Numbered from the stretch's first letter, positions 30,164 to 40,138 are shown. The stretch: DNA of 64,000 bases from Alloalcanivorax marinus (GCF_016906305.1 NZ_JADDOL010000011.1:57948-121947), one strand, 5' to 3'. A program made the numbers and translations. Notes: generated by a model from the sequence alone, not told the origin.

Positions 30164-30427
30164 CTCCGACAGGGTGGCACCATCGTTCCTATAACCCTCT
30201 GATTCCCCTCAACAAATCCCCGTCGTTTTGTTTGCCTCGTCGTCGCCGCGTGAAACTTTTGCGGTAGTTCGGTAAGCCGCTTTCTCCCATCGGTATGGAT
30301 GCGTCGGAGTGTGGTAATTCCGTGCCTGAATACTCACGACGCCCGCCGCGCTCCCGGCGCAGACTCGATCCATCGCGGCCCGACCGCGACGCCAATGACA
30401 TAACAATGCACAGCCGGAGAGAGCATC
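30164..30427. other. Gene-free upstream region of the copper-radical oxidase
   Basis: About 260 bp between the REP cluster and the oxidase gene, less GC-rich than the flanks. I see no tRNA, terminator or firm -35/-10 pair. A purine-rich ribosome site (GGAGAGAGC) ends the region just before ATG 30428. Regulation cannot be read from the sequence. Confidence 0.5.
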
Positions 30428-32896
30428 ATGGGACATCTGGAACGGCTTATCGGTTTGAGTCTGCTGGCCGGCGCGCTGGCCGCCTGTGGCGGCGGCGGAG
30501 GCGGCGGTGGTGGTGACACGGCGGTGTCCGGCGGCGGTGACGGGCCAGTGGACGAGGGCACGCCCCGCGCCGAGGACCCGATGGATCCGGCGCCGCCGCC
30601 CCGGGGCGCGTCCTTCGCCGGCCGCGAATACCGGTGCCAGGGCGACGAATGCCAGGTGGGCCAGTTCGCCGGCCCGTTCGCCGAGCCCACCATCCGCTAC
30701 AGCGACGCCAGCACCGGCGACAACCTCAAGGTGGTGACCACCGACGACAAATGCCTGGAAGACAGCGAGGGCGACCTGCGCTGCAAGCCGGCGGCGGGTT
30801 CCATCGCGTTGCTGCCGGATAACCGGCTGGTCTACTTCAACGCCCTGGAAGGCACCGAGAACGTGGAGTTCTCCATCGTCGCCGAGTTCGGCTTCGTGGC
30901 GGTGAACGACCAGACCCGGGTGCTCAACCTGGGCCCCGCCGGTCCCCGGGACAGCATCAGCTGGGAGCGGCCCTCGCCGGTGCGCGGCGGCGCCAACGTG
31001 GACGGCAACGACAGCGACACCCTGCTGCCCGGCAAGGAGCTCACCGACGCGGAAAGCACCCCGGGCAACGACGGCGCCCTGTTCTGCGCCGACGTGATCC
31101 AGCTGGCCGACGGCCGCATCATGGCGGTGGGCGGCACCGACTATTACACCGAGCCGTCCCTGGGCTCGGTGTTCCCCCAGGCCCGCGACGTGCTCGGGTC
31201 CATCGACAACGAGATTCCCCTGCCCAGCAACTTCGGCGAGATCAGCGTGCCCGACGACATCGGCGTGGTGGAGCTGGAGGGCCTGAAGGACGCGCGCATC
31301 TTCGATCCCACGGACAACAGCTGGACCCAGACCGGCTCCATGAACCACGGCCGCTGGTATCCCAGTCTGGTGACCCTGCCGGACGGCGACATCTTCGTGG
31401 CCAGCGGCGTCACCAAGCTGCTCAAGCCGGTCTACACCGGCGCCCTGATCGGCGGCGAGAGCAGCGGCCTGCGTGAACTGCTGCAGTCCGCCGACAACGT
31501 GCGCGCCAGCGAAACCTACGACCTGGAAAGCGGCACCTGGAGCGAGAACGGCGAACGCCCCCTGCCGGGCCTGGACAGCACCGCCGGCAAGCCCCTGCCG
31601 CTGTACCCGCGCCTGCATCTGCTGCCCAACGGCCAGGTGTTCTACAACGCCGCCGGCCAGGCCTTCAATCCGTTCGGCCAGTCCTACAACCAGGCGCAAT
31701 GGAACTTCGTGTCCGCCTATGACCCGGAGCAGGAGCTGTGGACCGATCTGGGCTACGCCGGCCTCAATGTACAGCTCGACGAGCTCGGCCTGGAGCGCAT
31801 CACCAGCGCCCTGACCCTGACCAGCCCGAATCTGCTGGAAGACCTGATCGGCACCGGCGAGGGGCTGCTCACCGGTCTGCTGGGCGATCCCCTGGGCAGT
31901 CTGGAACAGGTGCAGAACCTGCTCGGCGACGTGGCCGATCCGGAGATGGCCAACCGGCTGCTGGGCGCCGGCTTCCGGGGCTCCACCTTCTCGATCATGA
32001 TGCCGCTGCGCCAGAACGGCGCCGGTGAGTACGACACCGCCCGGTTCCTCACCGCCGGCGGCGTGGTGGGCGCGGTGGCCGCCACCAGTCCGGGCAGCTA
32101 TCTGGCGGTGCCCAATGCCCGCATCGACACCGTGGAAGTGAACGTGCCGGACACCGAAAGCGGCATGCGCTATTCCTCGGAAATCGTCGGCAACCTGAAC
32201 GGCCCGCGCTGGTATTCCACCGCCGTGCTGCTGCCGGACGGCTCGGTAATGGCCTTCAACGGCGCCAACCGGGACGAGGTGGTGCTGCCGGGGTCCGCCA
32301 ATCCGGTGCAGGTCACCGAGCGGTTCGATCCCAACACCAGAACCTGGACGCCCATGGCCAGCTCCCTGAACCCGCGCACCTACCACAACACGGCGCTGCT
32401 GCTGCCGGACGGTCGGGTGCTGGTGGGCGGCCACGCGCCGATCAACACCGCCTACCTGTTCAGTCTCAATCTGGAAGAGCTGGGCTTCTCGCCCAACGAT
32501 GGCCGCGACCCGTCCTTCGAAATCTACAGCCCGCCCTACGTGTTCAAGGACCGCCCGGAGATCCTGTCCGCGCCCGCGGAGGTGTCCCACGGCGAGGCCA
32601 TCGACATCCAGGTGGACGACGCCGCCGCCATCAACGAAGTGCTGTTGGTGCGGCGCACCAGCCTGACCCACCTGGTGGACGGCGATCAGCGCACCGTGGT
32701 GCTGCCGCACACGGTGAGCGACGGCCAGGTCAGCGTCACCATTCCGGGCAACGCGGCGGTGGCCCCCGCCGGTCATTACCTGCTGTTCGTCAACCGGGTG
32801 GCCAGCGACGGCTCCGCCATGGTGGTGCCGTCCACCGCCGCCTCGGTGCAGGTGCTGTTGCCGGACGCGGCCCCGGCCCTGTTGGTTCGACAATAG
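30428..32896 (+). CDS. Copper-radical oxidase lipoprotein (galactose/glyoxal oxidase-like, AA5 type)
   Basis: An 822-residue lipoprotein: signal peptide, lipobox LAAC with Cys20, then nine Gly and an acidic/Pro linker. The rest is a kelch-type beta-propeller with a C-terminal DUF1929 Ig-like domain (PEILSAPAEVSHGEAIDIQV). Candidate active-site residues of the glyoxal/galactose oxidase family are all present: Cys in ALFCADVIQLADGR and Tyr in GRWYPSLVTLPDG (thioether pair), Tyr-His in RTYHNTALLLPDGRV, and His in SLTHLVDGDQR. It would oxidise an alcohol or aldehyde with O2, giving H2O2, at the outer membrane. An insert of about 120 residues (LLQSADNVRAS to GEYDTARFL) enlarges the propeller. The next gene encodes a secreted partner. 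Confidence 0.85.
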   Translation: MGHLERLIGLSLLAGALAACGGGGGGGGGDTAVSGGGDGPVDEGTPRAEDPMDPAPPPRGASFAGREYRCQGDECQVGQFAGPFAEPTIRYSDASTGDNLKVVTTDDKCLEDSEGDLRCKPAAGSIALLPDNRLVYFNALEGTENVEFSIVAEFGFVAVNDQTRVLNLGPAGPRDSISWERPSPVRGGANVDGNDSDTLLPGKELTDAESTPGNDGALFCADVIQLADGRIMAVGGTDYYTEPSLGSVFPQARDVLGSIDNEIPLPSNFGEISVPDDIGVVELEGLKDARIFDPTDNSWTQTGSMNHGRWYPSLVTLPDGDIFVASGVTKLLKPVYTGALIGGESSGLRELLQSADNVRASETYDLESGTWSENGERPLPGLDSTAGKPLPLYPRLHLLPNGQVFYNAAGQAFNPFGQSYNQAQWNFVSAYDPEQELWTDLGYAGLNVQLDELGLERITSALTLTSPNLLEDLIGTGEGLLTGLLGDPLGSLEQVQNLLGDVADPEMANRLLGAGFRGSTFSIMMPLRQNGAGEYDTARFLTAGGVVGAVAATSPGSYLAVPNARIDTVEVNVPDTESGMRYSSEIVGNLNGPRWYSTAVLLPDGSVMAFNGANRDEVVLPGSANPVQVTERFDPNTRTWTPMASSLNPRTYHNTALLLPDGRVLVGGHAPINTAYLFSLNLEELGFSPNDGRDPSFEIYSPPYVFKDRPEILSAPAEVSHGEAIDIQVDDAAAINEVLLVRRTSLTHLVDGDQRTVVLPHTVSDGQVSVTIPGNAAVAPAGHYLLFVNRVASDGSAMVVPSTAASVQVLLPDAAPALLVRQ

Positions 32897-32922
32897 CTGG
32901 CCCGGCAATGAGGAGCGCGACC

Positions 32923-33894
32923 ATGACCGTTCGATTCCGTTTTGCCGGCCTGCTGGCCCTGGCCGGCCTGCTGCTGGCCGGCGCCGCCGGCGCCCACGGG
33001 CCGGAAGCCAAGGCCGTGAAGGCCCGGCTGGACCCGCTGCCGGCGGCCCTGGCCGGCGTGGAGGCCCAGGTGCAGACCACGGTGGCGCCGCAGCTGGTGG
33101 TGGCCAACGACAGTGACCGCACCCTGGCCATTCTCGATGGGGAAGGGCGCGCCTTTCTGCGCATCGACCGGGGCGGGGTGCTGGCGGACCTGGCCAGCCC
33201 GGCCTGGTACCGCAGCCAGACCGCCGCCCGTGGCGTACCGCTGCCGGACGGCGTGGCCCAGGACGCGGCGCCGCGCTGGGCACGGGTCAGTGACCGGCCC
33301 CACTGGGGCTGGTTCGACCCGCGCCTGCGCACCGACGAGGTGGCCGTGCCCCACGAGCTGGAACACGCCGGCCGGCCGGCGCGGCTGGCGGAGTGGCGGG
33401 TACCGGTGCGGCGGGATGGCGAGGCCGCCGCCCTGGCCGGGGCGTTCCGCTACGAACCGCTGCCGCCGGGGCGCTTTCTGTCCCGGCTCACCTCCGACCC
33501 GGCGCTGACCGAGGGGGTCACCGTGACCCTGGCGCCGGGCACGGTGCCGGCGCTGCACCTGCACAATCAAGGGGAGAAGCCGGTGACGGTGGCGGACGCC
33601 CGGGGCCGGCCCTGGCTGCGCGTGGGGCCCGGCGGCAGCTTTCTGAACGCGGCGCCGGAGGCCGCCGAGGCGAAATGGGTGAAGGTGGCCGGCGGACCCC
33701 GCTACACCTGGACCGAGCCCCGCGCCGCCTACGGCGAGCGCTGGCCGTCGGCGGCGGTGCTGGACGCCGGCGAGCGGGCCCGGGTGAGCACCTGGACCCT
33801 GCCGGTGACGGTGGGGGATATGCCGGTGGCGGTCACCGGCGAGGTGTTGTGGGTGCCGGGTGAGCGGGTGGCCGACAGCGGCCACCATCATTAG
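32923..33894 (+). CDS. Secreted protein paired with the copper-radical oxidase
   Basis: A 323-residue exported protein I do not recognise. The signal peptide (RFRFAGLLALAGLLLAGAAGA) has a predicted cut before His-Gly-Pro, so the mature chain would begin with histidine, and it ends DSGHHH. Inside are two related beta-rich halves with repeated themes (PQLVVANDSDRTLAILDGEGRAFLRI and PALHLHNQGEKPVTVADARGRPWLRV). An N-terminal His and a His-rich tail would suit copper handling, perhaps loading the oxidase, but this is inference. ATG 32923 is chosen because AGGAG lies 7 nt before it; ATG 32908 is possible. It starts 26 bp after the oxidase stop. Confidence 0.75.
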   Translation: MTVRFRFAGLLALAGLLLAGAAGAHGPEAKAVKARLDPLPAALAGVEAQVQTTVAPQLVVANDSDRTLAILDGEGRAFLRIDRGGVLADLASPAWYRSQTAARGVPLPDGVAQDAAPRWARVSDRPHWGWFDPRLRTDEVAVPHELEHAGRPARLAEWRVPVRRDGEAAALAGAFRYEPLPPGRFLSRLTSDPALTEGVTVTLAPGTVPALHLHNQGEKPVTVADARGRPWLRVGPGGSFLNAAPEAAEAKWVKVAGGPRYTWTEPRAAYGERWPSAAVLDAGERARVSTWTLPVTVGDMPVAVTGEVLWVPGERVADSGHHH

Positions 33895-33905
33895 CGTCGA
33901 TGACG

Positions 33906-33984
33906 ATCGCGACTGAAGTCGCTCCTACAACACCTCTCCGACAGCTGTAGGAGCGACCGGGCGGCGTTCCGCTTCAGTCGCGAT
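33906..33984. repeat. REP pair with extended variant, overlapping the mfd 3' end, copy 7
   Basis: Reverse standard unit 33906-33928 and a complete extended unit 33947-33984 (foot GTAG; GCGACCGGGCGGCGTTCCGC, then TTCAGTCGCGAT). The extended unit contains the last codons and stop of mfd. Confidence 0.9.
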
Positions 33985-36900
33985 GGCTCCCACCCCCCGA
34001 CAGCCGCGCCAACACCCCTTCCACCACCTCGAAGCGCTCGGCGGCGGTCTCCGACTCCAGCTCGAAGCGCAGGGTGCTGGCGCCCTCCAGCTTGTAGAGA
34101 TTGGGCCCGGACTGCACCAGTTTGACGATGGTCAGCGGGTCCACCGGGGTGCGCTCGGCGAACTCCAGCTTGCCGCCGCGCCCGTGGGCGTCCAGCCGGA
34201 CGATGCCCAGGGCCTCGGCGCGCTGGCGCAGGGCGGTGACCCGGAACAGGTTCTTGAGCGGGTCCGGCAGCAGGCCGAAGCGGTCGATCATTTCCACCTG
34301 CAGCTCTTCCAGTTGCTCCGTGGTCTTGCAGCCGGCGATGCGCTTGTACAGCGTCAGCCGCGTGAACACGTCCGGCAGGTAATCCTCCGGGATCAGCGCC
34401 GGGATGCGCAGGTTCACCTCCGGCCCGCCGGACAACGGCTTGGCGGTGTCCGGCTGCTCGCCGTTCTTCAGGGCTTCCACCGCCTGCTCCAGCATTTCCA
34501 TGTACAGCGAGAAGCCGATCGCCTCCATGTTGCCGTGCTGTTCCTCGCCGAGCAGCTCCCCGGCGCCCCGGATCTCCAGGTCCTGGCTGGCCAGCACGAA
34601 GCCGGCGCCCAGGTCGGTGGCCTGCTCGATGGCCTCCAGGCGCTTGAGGGCGTCCTTGGTCATGGCCCGCGGGCTGGGGGTGATCAGGTAGGCGTAGGCC
34701 TGGTGGTGGCTGCGCCCGACCCGGCCGCGCAACTGATGCAGCTGGGCCAGGCCCAGCTTGTCGGCGCGCTCGATGACGATGGTGTTGGCGCTGGGCACGT
34801 CGATGCCGGTTTCGATGATGGTGGTGCACACCAGCACGTTGAAGCGGCGGTGGTAGAAGTCGCTCATCACCGCTTCCAGCTCGCGCTCGCGCATCTGCCC
34901 GTGGGCGATGCCGACGCGGGCGTCCGGCACCATTTTGCGCAGCTCCTCGGCGGTGCGCGCCATGGTGTCGATGTCGTTGTGCAGGTAATAGACCTGGCCG
35001 CCGCGCAGCAGCTCGCGCAGGATCGCCTCCTTGATGGCGGTGTCGTTTTTCTGCTGCACGAAGGTCTTCACCGACAGGCGTTTCTGCGGCGGCGTGGCGA
35101 TGATGGAAATGTCGCGCATGCCACTCATCGCCATGTTCAGGGTACGCGGGATGGGCGTGGCGGTGAGCGTGAGAATGTCGCACTCGGCGCGCAGCTCCTT
35201 GAGCCGTTCCTTGTGGCGCACCCCGAAGCGGTGTTCCTCGTCGACGATGATCAACCCCAGGTTGGAGAACGACACCGACTCCTGCAGCAGCTGATGGGTG
35301 CCGACGATGATGTCCACCTTGCCGGCCTTGAGCCGCGCCAGCACCTCGCTTTTTTCCTTGGCGCTGCGGAAACGGGACAGCACCTCGATGTTCACCGGCC
35401 AGTCGGCGAAGCGATCGACGAAGGATTCGTAGTGCTGCTGGGCGAGCAGGGTGGTGGGCACCAGCACCGCCACCTGGGTGCCGCTCTGCACCGCCACGAA
35501 GGCGGCGCGCATGGCCACCTCGGTCTTGCCGAAGCCCACGTCGCCGCACACCAGCCGGTCCATGGGCTTGGCCAGCTGCATGTCGCTGATCACGGCGCGG
35601 ATGGCCGCTTCCTGGTCCGGGGTTTCCTCGAACGGGAAGCCGCTGGCGAAACGCTCGTAGTCCTCCGATTCCACGCCGAAGGCGCGGCCCTGGCGGGCTT
35701 CCCGGCGGGCATAGGTGTTGAGCAGCTCGGCGGCCACGTCGTTGATCTTCTCGGCGGCTTTCTGGCGCGCCTTGCTCCATTGTTCCGTGCCCAGCCGGTT
35801 CAGCGGCGGGCTGTCGCCGCCGCCGTAGCGGCTGATCAGGTGCAGGGAGGACACCGGCACGTACAGCTTGTCGCCGCCGGCGTACTCCAGCAGCAGAAAT
35901 TCGTGCTGCTGGCCGTGCACCGCCATGTGCACCAGGCCCTGGTAGCGGCCCACGCCGTGGTCCAGGTGCACCACCGGCGCGCCGATGCTGAGCTCGCCCA
36001 GGGAGCGGATGCCCAGTTCGTTGCCACTGTCCTCGCTGGTGCGTCGGCGGCGGCGTTGCATCACCCGCTCGCCGTACAGCTCGCTTTCGCTGACCACCAG
36101 CAGCTGGTGGTCCGGGGCGTAGAAGCCCGCGTCCAGCTCGCCGCGGGTCAGGTTCCAGCGTTGCGGATCGGCCAGGAAGTCCGCCCAGCCGTCCTTCAGG
36201 GAGGGCTGGATGCCGATCTTCTGCATCAGCTCCAGCAGCGCCTCCCGGCGGCCGGCGGTTTCCGCCACCACCAGGATGCGCAGGTCCGGCCGGGCGTCGG
36301 CGAACGCATACAGCGGCGCCAGCGGATTGCCGGCGCGCGGGTCGGCGGCCACCTTGGGCGCCGCTGCCACGCGGAACGACACCGCCTGGTCGCCGTCGCG
36401 CTGGCGGGCGCGGGGCAACCGCCGCCAGGCGCCGTCCAGTTCGTCCGGGCGCAGGAACAACCGCGCCGGCGGCAGCACCGGGCGGTGAATGTCGTGGCGG
36501 CGCTGTTCGTAGCGGGCGCTGACTTCGTCCCAGAAGTGCGCGGCGGCTTCCTCGCAGCCGGCCATTTCCAGGGCGCGGGCGTTGGCGGGCAGATAGTCGA
36601 ACAGGGTGGCCAGGCCGTCGAAGAACAGCGGCAGGTAGTATTCCAGCCCGGGCGCGGCGATGCCCTCGGACACCTCCTGGTAGAGCGGCACATGGCGCGG
36701 GTCCAGGTCGAAGGTGTCGCGGAAGGCGGTGCGGAAGCGGCGAATGCCCTCGGCGCTGAGCGGGTACTCGGCGGCCGGCAGCAGGTTGATCTCCTCCACC
36801 TGACCGGTGGAGCGCTGGGACTCCGGGTCGAACAGGCGCAGGGATTCGATGTCGTCGTCGAACAGCTCCACCCGGAACGGCTGGGCGGTGCCCATGGGGA

Positions 36901-37441
36901 ACACGTCCATGATCGCCCCGCGCACCGCGAACTCGCCGTGCTCGTAAACGTTGTCGCGCTGCCGGTAACCGCAGTCCACCAGCCGCGCGCGGGTGGTCTC
37001 CATGTCGAACGGCTGGCCGACCCGCAGCATGAAGCTGTTGCCGGCGATGTGCGACGGCGGCGCCAGCCGCTGCATCAGGGTGTTGATCGGCACCACCAGC
37101 ACGCCGTGGCGGGCGCTGCCCAGCCAGTTGAGTACGCGGATACGGTCGCTGACGATGTCCTGGTGCGGGCTGAACAGATCGTAGGGCAGGGTTTCCCAGT
37201 CCGGAAACAGCATCACCGGCAGGTCCGGCTGATCGTCGGCGGCGCCCGCCAAATAGAAGCCCAGGGCGTCGGCCAGCTGCTGGGCGCGGCCGCTGCCCGG
37301 GGCCGCCACCAGCAGCGGGCCGTCCAGGGAGCGCGCCACCTGGGTGAGCACCGCCGCCAGGCTGCCGTCGGACAGGCCGCGCCAGTCCTTGAAGTGCTCG
37401 TTGCCGGCGGGGAACAAGGGAGTATCGGGTAACAGGGTCAT
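33974..37441 (-). CDS. mfd: Transcription-repair coupling factor
   Basis: A 1155-residue ATP-dependent translocase that removes stalled RNA polymerase and recruits UvrA. The order is standard: UvrB-like domains (MLFPDWETLPYDLFSPHQDIVSDR), RNA polymerase-interacting domain (IGAPVVHLDHGVGRYQGL), then RecG-like motor domains with Walker A CGDVGFGKTE near residue 630, DEEH, the TATPIPRTLNMAMSGMRD segment and QLRGRVGRS; the C-terminal TRCF domain closes it. The ATG at 37441 has GGAGG upstream; the frame runs further but homologues begin near MTLLPDTP. The final residues Ser-His-Arg-Asp and the stop come from REP sequence (CATCGCGACTGA). Confidence 0.97.
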   Translation of the reverse strand: MTLLPDTPLFPAGNEHFKDWRGLSDGSLAAVLTQVARSLDGPLLVAAPGSGRAQQLADALGFYLAGAADDQPDLPVMLFPDWETLPYDLFSPHQDIVSDRIRVLNWLGSARHGVLVVPINTLMQRLAPPSHIAGNSFMLRVGQPFDMETTRARLVDCGYRQRDNVYEHGEFAVRGAIMDVFPMGTAQPFRVELFDDDIESLRLFDPESQRSTGQVEEINLLPAAEYPLSAEGIRRFRTAFRDTFDLDPRHVPLYQEVSEGIAAPGLEYYLPLFFDGLATLFDYLPANARALEMAGCEEAAAHFWDEVSARYEQRRHDIHRPVLPPARLFLRPDELDGAWRRLPRARQRDGDQAVSFRVAAAPKVAADPRAGNPLAPLYAFADARPDLRILVVAETAGRREALLELMQKIGIQPSLKDGWADFLADPQRWNLTRGELDAGFYAPDHQLLVVSESELYGERVMQRRRRRTSEDSGNELGIRSLGELSIGAPVVHLDHGVGRYQGLVHMAVHGQQHEFLLLEYAGGDKLYVPVSSLHLISRYGGGDSPPLNRLGTEQWSKARQKAAEKINDVAAELLNTYARREARQGRAFGVESEDYERFASGFPFEETPDQEAAIRAVISDMQLAKPMDRLVCGDVGFGKTEVAMRAAFVAVQSGTQVAVLVPTTLLAQQHYESFVDRFADWPVNIEVLSRFRSAKEKSEVLARLKAGKVDIIVGTHQLLQESVSFSNLGLIIVDEEHRFGVRHKERLKELRAECDILTLTATPIPRTLNMAMSGMRDISIIATPPQKRLSVKTFVQQKNDTAIKEAILRELLRGGQVYYLHNDIDTMARTAEELRKMVPDARVGIAHGQMRERELEAVMSDFYHRRFNVLVCTTIIETGIDVPSANTIVIERADKLGLAQLHQLRGRVGRSHHQAYAYLITPSPRAMTKDALKRLEAIEQATDLGAGFVLASQDLEIRGAGELLGEEQHGNMEAIGFSLYMEMLEQAVEALKNGEQPDTAKPLSGGPEVNLRIPALIPEDYLPDVFTRLTLYKRIAGCKTTEQLEELQVEMIDRFGLLPDPLKNLFRVTALRQRAEALGIVRLDAHGRGGKLEFAERTPVDPLTIVKLVQSGPNLYKLEGASTLRFELESETAAERFEVVEGVLARLSGGGSHRD

Positions 37442-37514
37442 CGTGCCTCCATCGGGGGCGCGCATTGTAACGCAGGCGCGTGACGGGTTCATGAGGGCCG
37501 CGCCCCCATCTCCC

Positions 37515-37537
37515 GTAGGAGCGGCTTCCGCCGCGAT
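37515..37537 (+). repeat. Single REP, copy 8
   Basis: One forward unit with stem-loop GCGGC-TTCC-GCCGC, foot GTAG and terminal GAT. It lies in the short divergent gap between mfd and the thioesterase gene, so it is close to both promoters. This is the only solitary full-length copy in the window. Confidence 0.85.
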
Positions 37538-37578
37538 TGTGATAGCATCGCGCCGCTCGGTATACGCAGAGGCCAACA

Positions 37579-38454
37579 ATGAAAGAATCGGTTCGGGAAT
37601 TGATGCAGCGCTTCAACCTGGAGCCCCTGGAGAACAACCTGTTCCGGGGCCAGAGCGAAGCCAACGGCCAGCGCAGCATCTTCGGCGGCCTGGTGGCCGG
37701 TCAGGCGCTGCTGGCGGCCTCCATGACGGTGCCGGAGGATCGGCCGGTGCATTCGCTGCACGCCTACTTCCTGCGCCCGGGCGATATCCGCCGACCCGTG
37801 ATCTACGACGTGGACCGGATTCGCGACGGTCGCAGCTTCACCACCCGCCGGGTGAACGCCATTCAGCACGGTCGTCCGATTTTCAGTCTGTCCACCTCCT
37901 TCCAGGTGGAAGAGGAGGGCGCCCGCCACCAGACGCCGATGCCCGAGGTGCCCGCCCCGGAAGAGCTGGAAAGCGACGAAAGCGCCCGGCTGGCCATGGC
38001 CGAGCGGATTCCCAAGCAGTTCCGTGATGACTTTCTGCGCGAGCGGCCGCTGACGTTCCGACCGGTGACCCCGCGCAATGTGTTCGAACCGGAAAGCCGC
38101 GAGCCGCTCAAGCAGTTCTGGTTCAAGGTCGCCGACCAGGTGGAGGCCGACCGCATGACCCATCGGGCGCTGCTCGCCTATTGCTCCGACTTCGGTTTCA
38201 TGGGCACCGCCATGCAGCCCCACGGCATGACTTTCTGGCAGGGCAACATGCAGTGCGCCAGCCTGGACCACGCCATGTGGTTCTACGACGATTTTCGTAT
38301 CGATGACTGGCTGCTCTACCACTGCGAAAGCCCCGGCGCCGCCGGCGCCCGCGGACTCACCTTTGGCCACATCTACCGCCGCGACGGCGTGCTGGTGGCC
38401 TCGGTGGCCCAGGAGGGCCTGATGCGCCTGCGCCCCGGCGAAGAGCCGGTCTGA
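37579..38454 (+). CDS. tesB: Acyl-CoA thioesterase II
   Basis: A 291-residue double-hotdog thioesterase that hydrolyses medium/long acyl-CoA in the cytoplasm. TesB hallmarks are the start NLEPLENNLFRGQSEA, IFGGLVAGQALLAA, HSLHAYFLRPGD, the catalytic Asp in ASLDHAMWFYDDF, and Gln in VASVAQEGLMR at the C-terminus. Length matches the E. coli enzyme. It stands alone, divergent from mfd, with a REP in its upstream region. With PsrA and the FadL-like porins it suits a fatty-acid-using lifestyle. Confidence 0.94.
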   Translation: MKESVRELMQRFNLEPLENNLFRGQSEANGQRSIFGGLVAGQALLAASMTVPEDRPVHSLHAYFLRPGDIRRPVIYDVDRIRDGRSFTTRRVNAIQHGRPIFSLSTSFQVEEEGARHQTPMPEVPAPEELESDESARLAMAERIPKQFRDDFLRERPLTFRPVTPRNVFEPESREPLKQFWFKVADQVEADRMTHRALLAYCSDFGFMGTAMQPHGMTFWQGNMQCASLDHAMWFYDDFRIDDWLLYHCESPGAAGARGLTFGHIYRRDGVLVASVAQEGLMRLRPGEEPV

Positions 38455-38580
38455 TCCGACGACCCCCGGGTCGCGGGGCCGCTGGATGCGGCGGGCGATT
38501 GGCGCTATCATGCGCGCCCCCAGGCCCGTCCCCCTGGCGGCCCGGACCCCGACCTGCAGACCCTGACTGAGAGGCGCCCC

Positions 38581-40035
38581 GTGAACAAACTGGAAGACCA
38601 CTTCGGACGCTGGAAAAACCGCGAAGAGATCGCCGAAGCCATGATCCCCATGATTGGCCGGCTGTATCGGGAGAAGAATGTGACCACCCAGGTCTACAGT
38701 CGCTCCCTGGTCAACAAGTCCGTGATCCAGATCCTCAAGGATCACCGTTTCGTCAAGCAAATCGAGGCCAGCCTCTCCGAAAACGGCCTGTCCGTGGTCG
38801 ACTCCTTCCCGATCCTGCAGGAAGTGGCCAAGCTGGACATCGGCCCCAGCCGCATCGACATCGGCAAGCTGGCGGTGGCCTACAAGAAGGACGACAAAGG
38901 TCTGTCCCTGGAAGAGTACGTGCGCCAGGAACTGGCCGAAGCGGTGGACCAGAAGGTCGACCTGCCCGGTCAGAAGGACGTGGTGCTGTACGGCTTCGGC
39001 CGCATCGGCCGCCTGCTGGCCCGCCTGCTGATCGAGAAGACCGGCTCCGGCGACGGCCTGCGCCTGAAGGCCATCGTGGTCCGTGAGTCCGGCAAGGAAG
39101 ACCTGCAGAAGCGCGCCAGCCTGCTGCGCCGCGACTCCGTGCACGGCCCGTTCGCCGGCACCATCGCCGTGGATGAGGAAGAAAACGCCATCATCGCCAA
39201 CGGCAACTACATCAAGGTGATCTACGCCAACGATCCGTCCAAGGTGGATTACACCCAGTACGGCATCCGCGACGCCATCCTGGTGGACAACACCGGCAAG
39301 TGGCGGGACCGGGAAGGCCTGTCCCAGCACCTGCAGTGCCCGGGCGTGGCGCGCGTGATCCTGACCGCCCCCGGCAAGGGCGACCTGAAGAACATCGTGC
39401 CCGGCGTCAACCACGACATGGTGGAAGACTCCGACACCATTCTGTCGCTGGCCAGCTGCACCACCAACGCCATCGTGCCGCCGCTGAAGGCGCTGAACGA
39501 CAAGTTCGGCATCGAAGTGGGTCATGTGGAAACGGTGCACTCCTACACCAACGACCAGAACCTGCTGGACAACTTCCACAAGGGCCCGCGCCGGGGCCGC
39601 GCCGCGCCGCTGAACATGGTGCTCACCGAGACCGGTGCCGCCACCGCCGCCGCCAAGGCGCTGCCGGATCTGGCCGGCAAGCTCACCGGCAATTCCATCC
39701 GGGTGCCGACCCCGGACGTGTCCATGGCGATCCTGAATTTGACCCTGGGCAAGGAAACCACGCTGGAAGAGTTGAATGATTACCTGCGCTGGGTGAGCCT
39801 GCACTCCCCGCTGCAGCGTCAGATCGACTTCATCAGCAGCCCGGACGCGGTCTCCACCGACTTCGTCGGCTCCCGTCACGCCGCCGTCATCGACGCCGAG
39901 GCCACCATTGTCAACAATGGCCGCCACTGCGTGCTGTACGTGTGGTACGACAACGAATTCGGGTACAGCTGCCAGGTGGTGCGCCTCCTGCAGCAACTGT
40001 CCGGCGTGGAATATCCGCGTTACCCGAAAGACTGA
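38581..40035 (+). CDS. Glyceraldehyde-3-phosphate dehydrogenase-like protein, long form
   Basis: A 484-residue GAPDH. The first 130 residues are a helical extension not found in classical GAPDH ([20 protein letters not shown]). The NAD-binding domain starts at [17 protein letters not shown] and the catalytic site is [14 protein letters not shown], with Cys in SLASCTTN; His in [11 protein letters not shown] is also present. The end [17 protein letters not shown] is canonical. Pseudomonas has a similar long protein between mfd and the nqr operon. It may serve gluconeogenesis or use NADP. The GTG start at 38581 agrees with that length. A strong terminator follows. Confidence 0.92.
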   Translation: MNKLEDHFGRWKNREEIAEAMIPMIGRLYREKNVTTQVYSRSLVNKSVIQILKDHRFVKQIEASLSENGLSVVDSFPILQEVAKLDIGPSRIDIGKLAVAYKKDDKGLSLEEYVRQELAEAVDQKVDLPGQKDVVLYGFGRIGRLLARLLIEKTGSGDGLRLKAIVVRESGKEDLQKRASLLRRDSVHGPFAGTIAVDEEENAIIANGNYIKVIYANDPSKVDYTQYGIRDAILVDNTGKWRDREGLSQHLQCPGVARVILTAPGKGDLKNIVPGVNHDMVEDSDTILSLASCTTNAIVPPLKALNDKFGIEVGHVETVHSYTNDQNLLDNFHKGPRRGRAAPLNMVLTETGAATAAAKALPDLAGKLTGNSIRVPTPDVSMAILNLTLGKETTLEELNDYLRWVSLHSPLQRQIDFISSPDAVSTDFVGSRHAAVIDAEATIVNNGRHCVLYVWYDNEFGYSCQVVRLLQQLSGVEYPRYPKD

Positions 40036-40045
40036 CCGGTCAGTG

Positions 40046-40073
40046 GAAAAAGCCCGCCTCAGCGGGCTTTTTC
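40046..40073 (+). terminator. Rho-independent terminator after the GAPDH-like gene
   Basis: AAAAAGCCCGC - CTCA - GCGGGCTTTTT with a following TC; the uninterrupted stem and T-run start 11 bp after the stop codon. The A-run on the other side would also permit leftward termination. Confidence 0.92.
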
Positions 40074-40109
40074 TTGCGAACATTTGGGGAATACCCACAA
40101 GGTCAATCC

Positions 40110-40138
40110 TGGCATCCGGACCGTGCGGTCATTATAAT
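40110..40138 (+). promoter_or_regulatory. Candidate nqr operon promoter
   Basis: A perfect TATAAT at 40133-40138 with a weak -35 (TGGCAT, 40110-40115) 17 bp upstream. It implies a leader of about 165 nt before nqrA. The rest of the gap 40074-40310 shows no other feature. Confidence 0.5.

Noticed and set aside
33983..37432. Open frame of 1149 codons on the plus strand over mfd
   Set aside because: Antisense shadow of mfd; low-complexity His/Gly/Ala composition.
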